This document shows, one piece after another, positions 57,462-64,000 of a stretch of DNA of 64,000 nt (positions within the stretch are counted from its first letter, which is position 1; the number at the start of each line of letters is the position of its first letter). The position numbers were made by a program, and so were the translations under genes. The notes beneath the pieces are model-generated. The model did not search any database and was not told the origin of the DNA. It saw only the letters and a program-made list of their open reading frames with translations. The DNA lies in assembly GCF_000316515.1 (NCBI RefSeq), contig NC_019675.1, positions 1,823,964-1,887,963 on the forward strand, written 5' to 3'. The DNA comes from Cyanobium gracile PCC 6307 (GTDB taxonomy: Bacteria; Cyanobacteriota; Cyanobacteriia; PCC-6307; Cyanobiaceae).

Positions 57462-58565
57462 TTACTCCACGATGAAGGCATTATTGTACTCTAGACTAAG
57501 TTTCTCGATTCGGGAATGATAAGAGTTAAGTTTGAGCACAAGTTGATCTTCAAGCGTGGCAGTCCCCTCTCCGAGCCGTCGGTTGACATTTAGCCCGCCT
57601 TTGGATGGTTCTTTGCAATTCTGATTTGCATCATCAACACTAGTGGTAGTATTCTTCTCAATCAACAAGCGCAATGCAGTGTGATCGCAGGTTATGTCCT
57701 TCAGCAGCCTGAGGTACTTATGTGCTACAGCACGCTTGGCATCAAGTTTGCCTTGCTCTTCAATCCATTTGTCGTATATTGACACTTCAATGAATCCCTG
57801 TAAGGGCTGCCGTGGCAAGTGAAGCTGGGAAGCATCAATTGGAGCACCATAGTAATTGTTGAGCAGGGAGTTTTCCCTGGCCAAGCCTGGCCTATTGTCA
57901 GCACCTAGAGACGAGTTTACACCAGGGGCCGGGCTAACTCCCCCTAAATATCCATAATAAGTTGCCGACGATAATGAGTAAGTCAATACAGCTAGGGCAC
58001 GATCAGACTTGACCACTGCTTCACGTATTGTGCTCGCACGATATGACTTTGTAAGCTGATTAGCCAATACACTGGCTATCGTATTGCTAGCTTCCAATGT
58101 GTCTTTGGCTTGCTGACTATCGCTCATCCCAGGGAGTCCGCTAATTGACTTGGCTAGCTTGCCAATTTCATCTGTGTAATCATTGGCTTCTGCCACTCCA
58201 GCCAGGGACTTGAGGTAATCGACAATCAATTTATTGATTATATTTAGTGTATCGGCAATTGAGGAGCTACTCTGGACTCCTCCCTCAAAGCATCTCTTCC
58301 TTTCGTTGTAGAACCTATCGGCAACTCTTGGCTCTTTGATACTTTCTCCAAGGGCTTCAAAGGTAGCCCTCCTCTTGCAGGACTCAACAAAGTCATTTGT
58401 TATTGCTGGATATACCTCGCTAATCTTGGCGGAATCGCTTGCATATTTAGCGGTAGCCTTGAGAATTTCATCCGTCTGGCATCCTGTGCATAGGAAGATG
58501 GAAGCTACAATCAGTGATGAATGTTTCCATTGTAGACAAAGAGAGATGTTCCGGATTGGCTTCAT
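57462..58565 (-). CDS. putative lipoprotein of unknown function
   Basis: 367 aa from MKPIRNISLCLQWKHSSLIV. The N-terminus is a signal peptide ending FLCTGCQTDE, a plausible though not ideal lipobox. The remainder is helical (KATAKYASDSAKISEVYPAI, DFVESCKRRATFEALGESIK) with Cys residues and no enzyme motif. AT-rich. It shares its direction with the helical protein gene downstream; the pair may form an envelope-associated system. Confidence 0.65.
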   Translation of the reverse strand: MKPIRNISLCLQWKHSSLIVASIFLCTGCQTDEILKATAKYASDSAKISEVYPAITNDFVESCKRRATFEALGESIKEPRVADRFYNERKRCFEGGVQSSSSIADTLNIINKLIVDYLKSLAGVAEANDYTDEIGKLAKSISGLPGMSDSQQAKDTLEASNTIASVLANQLTKSYRASTIREAVVKSDRALAVLTYSLSSATYYGYLGGVSPAPGVNSSLGADNRPGLARENSLLNNYYGAPIDASQLHLPRQPLQGFIEVSIYDKWIEEQGKLDAKRAVAHKYLRLLKDITCDHTALRLLIEKNTTTSVDDANQNCKEPSKGGLNVNRRLGEGTATLEDQLVLKLNSYHSRIEKLSLEYNNAFIVE

Positions 58566-58686
58566 CGGATGAAGTGATGGCATCCAGGTGCACATGCAAC
58601 TATTTCAGTCTTAGTCGCGATCGTGTGCCACGGATTTCACCCTTCATAAAGCTTGATAGGAACTGGAGACGGAGATCTCCGCCCTG

Positions 58687-58917
58687 ATGCGCCGGGCGGA
58701 GATCCTTGATGCCGAGGAAGACAAGCGCTACGGCAAGGGGAAGCTGGGCAGTGATCCGCCGGATGAACAGCGCCGGCGCCAGGACCGTCTGGCACGCATC
58801 CGTCAGGCCCACGAGGAGATGGAGGCGGAGACCGCTGCAGCGACTGCACGGCAGCAACAGGAAGAGGCAGCGGAGGCCAGGGCCAAAGCAGCCGCTGCCC
58901 GAGGAGCGGATGCACAA
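58687..58917 (+). pseudogene. IS1182-type transposase internal fragment
   Basis: Encodes RRAEILDAEEDKRYGKGKLG, SDPPDEQRRRQDRLARIRQA and HEEMEAETAAATARQQQEEA, the charged linker typical of IS1182-family transposases between the helix-turn-helix and the DDE domains. It is cut off directly at the large palindrome. Confidence 0.6.
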
Positions 58918-58920
58918 GAT

Positions 58921-58970
58921 TGTCCCGTGTCAATCAGGTTGACGGGCGTCAACCTGATTGACACGGGACA
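58921..58970. repeat. 50-bp perfect palindrome (24-bp arms, GG centre)
   Basis: Positions 58921-58944 are the exact reverse complement of 58947-58970, separated only by GG. The outer end TGTCCCGTGTCAATCAGG looks like an IS terminal inverted repeat. It is either two abutting element ends or the footprint of a miniature element. A 13-bp part recurs at 35764-35776. Confidence 0.9.
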
Positions 58971-59665
58971 CTCCGCGTTCATTTCCCAGGTGACGCTGTA
59001 CTCGGCCGCCCTGGGTGTGGCGATCAGCCAGGCCTGCTACGCCACCGGTGCGCACCACGAGCTCGCAGTGCTCAGGCAGCCGCTGGGCGAGCTAGATCTT
59101 GAGAGTGTCCTGATCCAGGCGGATGCCCTGCACACGCAGCAACCGTTTTTCGGCAGCTCACGGAGCAGGGGGCCGACTTCCTCTTGACAGCGAGCAGTTC
59201 CTCTACTCCCGCAAGATCCCTTTCACGGCAACGGTTTCAGAGCATGGTCACGGGCGCGACACCACCTGGACACTGAGGGCCAAACAGGCTCCTGGCTTCA
59301 TCTCCGAGGCCTGGCCCCGCAGCAGCTGGATCATTGAACTGGTCGTCAGCGGCAAGCGTGCCGGCAAGCCCTCCCTCCAGCGGCACCTATTTCTCACCAG
59401 CCTGCGCACCACGCCAAAAGCCTTGCTGCAACTTGTGAGGGACCGCTGGCACAGGCTCCTCGACACCCAGCTCCATGAACTCCATGAAGATGACCACCGC
59501 TATGGCGGCCCCGGTGCAGCGGTGCTGGCCACGCTGCGCACTCTGGCCCAGAACCTGCTCGCGCTGCACGGCCACCAATCGGTGAGAGCTGGTCTGGCCG
59601 CCGTGGCCCACGACATCGGCAAGCTGCTCGCCATGGCCGGGATCAGGCCGGGATGGGCGACTTGA
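58971..59665 (+). pseudogene. ISAs1-type transposase remnant with frameshifts
   Basis: Reads SAFISQVTLYSAALGVAISQ, LGELDLESVLIQADALHTQQ, then after a shift near 59145 QLTEQGADFLLT, and after another near 59180 EQFLYSRKIPFTATVSEHGH through NLLALHGHQSVRAGLAAVAH and DIGKLLAMAGI. These are in the order of ISAs1 transposases. At least two frameshifts inactivate it. Confidence 0.75.
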
Positions 59666-59677
59666 CCAGACTTTCCA

Positions 59678-60766
59678 TCAGCCCTGCCCCAACCTCCGGC
59701 AGGCCCGCAGCACCACATCGGCGCAGCGGCCGTAGACGGCGGCCCGCCAGGCGGGGCTGTCGATCAGGAAGGCCTCGCGGACCTGGCGGCGGATCGCCTC
59801 CCGGTGGGGGGTGGGGCGATCGGGCACGGCGTGCAGCCAGGCATCGGCGCGCAGGGCCGCCAGCACCTCGGCGATCGGCCGGGTGCCGAACTCCAGGGCC
59901 AGATAGGTGAGCTCCACCGCAGGGAACATGCGGCGCAGAAACACAGGCACCGAACCCGACACCACCGACGAACTGGACGGGCCCAGGCCGGGCCGGGTGA
60001 CCTCCGGGCCATACCAGCGCTGCAGCCGCTCCCCGTCGGCGTCGGTGCTGCCGCTGCCGATCAGCTCCCCGTAGCCCCAGGGGCCCAGGCCGGTGTGCAG
60101 GTCGATCACCGCCAGACGGCGGCAGGCCGGGCCGAGGTGATCGGTGAGGATCGTCTCCAGGGTGGACAGCGACCAGCTGGGGCGGCTGCCGCCGTAGAAG
60201 AGGCCGGTGGGATGGGTGTACTGGCCGCGCTGCAGCGCCGCCTGGTAGGCGGCCATCCCCTGCCCAGTGATGAAGGCCTCCAGCAGGACGTCGGCCCGTT
60301 GCCGCTCGGGCCCGTCCCAGTCGCCGGGCAGCAGGGCGGCGTGGAGGGCGTCGTAGGCCGGGTTCTCGGGCAGGGGGCCGCGGAAGTCGAGGCCGTTGCG
60401 GTTGAGATCAATGTTGTGTTCGTTGCCGCGGCGCAGCCAGGCGAAGCCATGGGGGTTGAGGGCATGGATCAGCAGCGCCCCGCCGCCGGCCGGCAGGGCG
60501 CCGTGGAGTTCATCCAGCAGAACGCCCACCTGGCAACCGGATCCGGCCAGGCCCTCCACGCCGTGGGTGCCGGAGATCAGCAGCAGCAGGGACTCGGGCT
60601 CGGCGGGGCCCAAGGCCGCCGCATCGATGGCGAGCGACTCGCCGGCCGGGCCGCGGTGATCGGGCAGGACATGGCTGGTGAGCCGGGCGCCGGCGCCAAA
60701 GGCGGCGGCCAGGAACGCCTCACGGGCCGAGCGGTAATCGGGACGGAAGAAGTCGCTGGTGGCCAT
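59678..60766 (-). CDS. DUF2817 family M14-like zinc peptidase
   Basis: 362 aa starting MATSDFFRPDYRSAREAFLA. Zinc ligands lie in ISGTHGVEGLAG (His68, Glu71) and a later His in VIDLHTGLGPWGYGELIG; Asn/Arg substrate residues in NEHNIDLNRNGLDF. No signal peptide, so probably cytosolic. It is the intact paralogue of the truncated gene at 34880-35740. The two differ by scattered substitutions. Confidence 0.88.
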   Translation of the reverse strand: MATSDFFRPDYRSAREAFLAAAFGAGARLTSHVLPDHRGPAGESLAIDAAALGPAEPESLLLLISGTHGVEGLAGSGCQVGVLLDELHGALPAGGGALLIHALNPHGFAWLRRGNEHNIDLNRNGLDFRGPLPENPAYDALHAALLPGDWDGPERQRADVLLEAFITGQGMAAYQAALQRGQYTHPTGLFYGGSRPSWSLSTLETILTDHLGPACRRLAVIDLHTGLGPWGYGELIGSGSTDADGERLQRWYGPEVTRPGLGPSSSSVVSGSVPVFLRRMFPAVELTYLALEFGTRPIAEVLAALRADAWLHAVPDRPTPHREAIRRQVREAFLIDSPAWRAAVYGRCADVVLRACRRLGQG

Positions 60767-60878
60767 GGGGGAGGGGGTGGGGCCGGGGGCGATCAGAAGG
60801 GATGGGCGTGGTGGCTGGTCACTGTGTGGATCTCGGCGTCGCGGTTAAAGATCTGAGCAAGCGCTTCGATGCTCGCCA

Positions 60879-61442
60879 TCACTTCCTTTGACCGGTCGAT
60901 CCGCCCTCGCCGTCCTCTGATGTGACCGGCCCGGCGCCTGGGATGCCCTCCACGGGGGGCGGCATAGGAAGCCCGCTATGGAAGCCGGCTGTCGTCAGCA
61001 TGCATCCTGGGTCTGGCTCGCCGTACCAGTCGGCATAGGCAACAGGCAGTACCCCACGCTCGGCGAAACCGAGCATCTGGACGTACCAGCCGGCATATGG
61101 CCAGTCGGCACCTTGGCCCAGCTGGGAGATAGTGGGGAAGCGTTCGAGGAACTTTGAAGCGAGCTGCCGGGCCGTGTCCTTCTGCGCGTCCTCCCAGCCG
61201 AAATAGTTATTGTCCTGCCCCGTTGTGTAGTGGGCTGCATCGTCGAAGTCGCACATCATTGCCCCGTGCATGCGCTGGATGTTTCCGACGTGGGTGACTG
61301 AGCATCGCCAGTGCATCCCAGACGGTGACATGCCTGGGGCGATCCGCAGCCGTTGATAGCCGAGCTTGTGCAGCTCGTGGACCATGAGCAGCACCCGTTG
61401 AGAACGCCGCACGAGTGGGTCGGAATTGCGCTCCACTTTCAA
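60879..61442 (-). CDS. conserved hypothetical protein next to type I R-M genes
   Basis: 187 aa with LLMVHELHKLGYQRLRIAPG, MSPSGMHWRCSVTHVGNIQR, HYTTGQDNNYFGWEDAQKD and AGWYVQMLGFAERGVLPVAY. The pattern looks well conserved and I associate it with restriction-modification loci, but know no activity. It follows hsdM on the same strand after about 110 bp. Confidence 0.65.
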   Translation of the reverse strand: MKVERNSDPLVRRSQRVLLMVHELHKLGYQRLRIAPGMSPSGMHWRCSVTHVGNIQRMHGAMMCDFDDAAHYTTGQDNNYFGWEDAQKDTARQLASKFLERFPTISQLGQGADWPYAGWYVQMLGFAERGVLPVAYADWYGEPDPGCMLTTAGFHSGLPMPPPVEGIPGAGPVTSEDGEGGSTGQRK

Positions 61443-61553
61443 AGACCTCCGATCACCTGACGCACCAGATCAGAAGCGGGGGAAAATCCTGGCCGGGTGA
61501 ACAAACCCTTGCTCCCGTCTTCCGCATCTGGAAGTTGGGCTCCCATTCGCTGC

Positions 61554-63080
61554 CTACCCCTCCTCCAACTCACCAGCCCCCACCCGCTGCTCCAGATCAC
61601 CCAGCACGTCCTCGATCTGGGCCAGAGCAGAGCGCAGATCGTCGGCGATCTCCTGGGCAAGCAGGTGCGGCTCCGGCAGATTGGCGGAATCTTCGAGGCT
61701 CTCATCGCGGAGCCAGAACAGGTCGAGGCTGACTTTGTCGCGGGCGAGGATCTCCTCGTAGCTGAAGGAGCGCCAGCGGCCTTCGGGGTTGGCTTCACTC
61801 CAGGTGGCTTCGCGGTTGTGGCGATCGCCAGGGCGATAGCAAGCCACGAACTCATCGAGATCGGCGCGGACCATGCGCTTGGTCTTGAGGGTGAAGTGCT
61901 TGTTGGTGCGCAGGTCGTACACCCACAGGGTCTTCGTCCAGGGGGTATCGGCACCGGGCCGGCGATCGAAGAACAGCACGTTGGCCTTCACGCCCTGGGC
62001 GTAGAAGATGCCGGTGGGCAGGCGCAGCAGGGTGTGCACCTCACACTCCTTAAGCAAGTTGCGGCGCACGGTCTCGCCGACGCCCCCTTCGAACAGCACG
62101 TTGTCGGGCAATACCACAGCGGCGCGGCCGTGGATCTTGAGCAGCGACTTGATGTGCTGCACGAAGTTGAGCTGCTTGTTGGAGGTGGTGGTCCAGAAGT
62201 CGGGGCGGTTGTAGGTGAGCGCCTGGCGTTCGCTGTCGCCGTCGTCGTTGACGATCGTGATCGACGACTTCTTGCCGAAGGGCGGATTGGTGATCACCAC
62301 ATCGACGCGGCTGCTCGGCTCATCGCGGAGGGCGTCATCGGTGCGGATCGGTACGGCGTGCTGGTGATCGCCGTCGGGGCCGATGCCGTGCAGGTAGAGA
62401 TTCATGCCGCAGAGGCGGGCCACGTTGGGCACCAGCTCGGTGCCGCGCAGCGCCTCGAAGCGCAGGTGGCGCTTCTGGTCGCGGTCGAGCTGGTGGTTGT
62501 GCTGCACGAACTCATAGGCGGAGAGCAGGAAGCCGCCAGTGCCGCAGGCGGGGTCGGCGATCACCTCGCCGGGCTGAGGCCTCACGCAGGCGACGATGCC
62601 ATCGATCAGGGGCCGCGGGGTGAAGTACTGGCCGGCACCGCTCTTGGTGTCCTGGGCGTTGCGCTCCAGCAGGCCCTCGTAGGCGTCGCCCTTTACATCG
62701 GCCGACATCGCCGACCAGTTCTCCTTGCCGATCAGCTCCACCACTAGCTGGCGCAGGCGGGCCGGGTCCTGGATCTTGTTCTGGGCCTTCTCGAAGATCA
62801 GGCCGAGCATCCCGCCCTCCTTGCCCAGGGCGCTGAGGGTGCGGCGATAGAGCTGCTCCAGTTCCACGCCCTCCATCTGCGGCGCGGCCAGGTCGGCCCA
62901 GCGGTGGCCTTCGGGGATCGGCTGCTCCTCGCCGGTGAGCTGGGCGCGCTCATCGGCCATCTTGAGGAACAGCAGGAAGGTGAGCTGCTCCAGGTAGTCC
63001 TGGTAGGAGAGGCCGTCGTCGCGGAGAACGTGGCAGTAGGACCAGAGTTTCTGGACGATGCGGTTGGCTGCTTCGCTCAT
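61554..63080 (-). CDS. hsdM: type I restriction-modification methyltransferase subunit HsdM
   Basis: 508-aa N6-adenine methylase. The N-terminal HsdM bundle (LWSYCHVLRDDGLSYQDYLE) is followed by GQYFTPRPLID, the SAM-binding VIADPACGTGGFLLSAYEFV and catalytic motif IV VVITNPPFGKKS. Full length. It overlaps hsdS by four bases (ATGA), the classic operon arrangement. Confidence 0.95.
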   Translation of the reverse strand: MSEAANRIVQKLWSYCHVLRDDGLSYQDYLEQLTFLLFLKMADERAQLTGEEQPIPEGHRWADLAAPQMEGVELEQLYRRTLSALGKEGGMLGLIFEKAQNKIQDPARLRQLVVELIGKENWSAMSADVKGDAYEGLLERNAQDTKSGAGQYFTPRPLIDGIVACVRPQPGEVIADPACGTGGFLLSAYEFVQHNHQLDRDQKRHLRFEALRGTELVPNVARLCGMNLYLHGIGPDGDHQHAVPIRTDDALRDEPSSRVDVVITNPPFGKKSSITIVNDDGDSERQALTYNRPDFWTTTSNKQLNFVQHIKSLLKIHGRAAVVLPDNVLFEGGVGETVRRNLLKECEVHTLLRLPTGIFYAQGVKANVLFFDRRPGADTPWTKTLWVYDLRTNKHFTLKTKRMVRADLDEFVACYRPGDRHNREATWSEANPEGRWRSFSYEEILARDKVSLDLFWLRDESLEDSANLPEPHLLAQEIADDLRSALAQIEDVLGDLEQRVGAGELEEG

Positions 63081-64000
63081 GCGCTTGCGGACCTCGTGTT
63101 CACTCGGCGGGGGCGTGGTGGCTTCTTGCCACGGCTGGCAGCGCGTTCCTCTCGGATGCGCTCCAGCAGCACTTCGGCGGGCTCATCGCTGGGGTCTTGG
63201 TCGACGAGGCGCCCTTCAAAGGCCCACTTGAGGATGGATTGGCGCAGGCGAGTACACCGAAGCAGTTCAATGAAGATTGACCCTGAAACCTCTTCGGCAA
63301 CGGAAAGCTTCTGTTCAATGACTTCATGGATCCTGATCTGCTCACCAAGGGGTGGCAGTGGGATAACAGTCTCTCGCAAGTTGTCAAAGCTCAGATGGGG
63401 CCGCCCCTGCCCATACATGAAGTTGGCATACGCTGCCTGGCCTGCAGCAGAGTTGAGATAGAAATGAATATAATGACTCGAAGAAGGTTCAACCGGCCTC
63501 ATTAGGGCGACACTTTGGCATACATAGTGGCGAGACAGCTCGACTGGAACACGGCAGACATCTCCAGTGTTGGCTCCGACTATGGTCACCAAAAGATCGT
63601 TGGCTCTCACTTGGCTCCGCTCGCAACTCGTGTCCTCAAGCGGAGGATCAACGAATTGCTTGTGTGTCAAGTCCAGGAATCCAGGTCGGACATTCTGAGC
63701 CATCAGGAAGATCGAGTCTCCGCGATCGTAGTACTGCGTCCAATCTCTTGAGCCACTAGTAATACGAGCTGTAAGCTGATCCATCGAAGCCCAACACCAC
63801 CCCACTGGCAACTCCGGCAGTTCGCTCGCGTGCGGCCCGGTTGGCTCCACATACTTCGCTTTCCAGTTGTCGTTCTTCGGCACCTTTCCTTTGGCCTTCA
63901 TCTTCGCCAGCTCGCCCTCCTCCCAGCGGCGGCGGCGTTCGGCAAGGATGCGCTCCAGGAGCACCGAGGCGCGCTCGTACTGCCGGCCCTCCGCGCGGGC
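63077..64000 (-). CDS. hsdS: type I restriction-modification specificity subunit HsdS (5' end outside window)
   Basis: The reading frame is open to the window edge (ARAEGRQYERASVLLERILA). What is present is the central conserved helix (RRRWEEGELAKMKAKGKVPK) and the second target-recognition domain (LPELPVGWCWASMDQLTARI through PHLSFDNLRETVIPLPPLGE) with the distal coiled coil. The first recognition domain lies outside. HsdS sets the DNA sequence recognised by the complex; the target cannot be predicted here. Confidence 0.9.
   Translation of the reverse strand, partial: ARAEGRQYERASVLLERILAERRRRWEEGELAKMKAKGKVPKNDNWKAKYVEPTGPHASELPELPVGWCWASMDQLTARITSGSRDWTQYYDRGDSIFLMAQNVRPGFLDLTHKQFVDPPLEDTSCERSQVRANDLLVTIVGANTGDVCRVPVELSRHYVCQSVALMRPVEPSSSHYIHFYLNSAAGQAAYANFMYGQGRPHLSFDNLRETVIPLPPLGEQIRIHEVIEQKLSVAEEVSGSIFIELLRCTRLRQSILKWAFEGRLVDQDPSDEPAEVLLERIREERAASRGKKPPRPRRVNTRSASA

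Noticed and set aside
58921-58970. The large palindrome as a transcription terminator
   Set aside because: It has no T-run on either side, its arms are far longer than typical, and it interrupts transposase remnants, so an element-end origin is more likely.

Overview
The window is chromosomal DNA of a high-GC unicellular picocyanobacterium of the Cyanobium / Synechococcus subcluster 5 type. The evidence is the gene content (psbA, psbO with a lipoprotein signal, crtR, ycf20-like, Ycf66, DUF2555, DUF6679, aroC, eda next to ftsH), the dense GC-rich coding, frequent GTG/TTG starts and a tRNA-Ala with a CGC anticodon. The species assignment is inference.

Positions 1-33.7 kb are core genome. They hold clpS with a CPBP protease; a radical SAM gene head-to-head with psbA, whose D1 has Glu130 (high-light type); aroC; a leftward run psbO-sat-ftsH-eda; a coaBC/DUF2555 pair; tRNA-Ala(CGC); several very small cyanobacterial genes; a translationally coupled mpg-pyrB pair; a sulfotransferase; a creatininase-family gene; gatC; crtR; an alpha/beta hydrolase; tRNA-Leu(UAG); Ycf66; and ileS. 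From 24.4 kb the content turns accessory: a GT2 enzyme fused to an HD-like C-terminal half, a membrane-anchored TIR-like protein, an MgtA-type ATPase, and a double-CDGSH/glutamate-synthase fusion divergent from an alcohol dehydrogenase.

Positions 33.7-60.8 kb are a scarred genomic island. It begins with a MazF/AbrB-type toxin-antitoxin pair and a VapB whose VapC has lost its N-terminus. A 5'-truncated DUF2817 peptidase gene (34.9-35.7 kb) and a full copy (59.7-60.8 kb) bracket about 24 kb of mobile DNA. Inside are two identical 1701-bp IS3-type insertions (36262-37962 and 46499-48199) with 3-bp target duplications, remnants of IS5, IS3, IS630, IS1182 and ISAs1 types, intact IS110 and IS481 transposases, and low-GC cargo. 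The cargo is an SGNH hydrolase with a 712-aa TIG-like multi-membrane protein, an S41-like protease, two GH13 glycosidases (one decayed), and a lipoprotein with a helical partner. One IS copy splits a thermonuclease gene, and removing the IS plus one target repeat restores the frame exactly.

Positions 60.8-64 kb hold a type I restriction-modification locus (hsdM, hsdS running off the edge) with an associated hypothetical gene.

The best candidates for something undescribed are the SGNH/TIG-membrane gene pair, the TIR-like membrane protein, the lipoprotein/helical pair, the candidate bridge RNA beside the IS110 gene, and the modular island built around repeated scars of one IS3 end.
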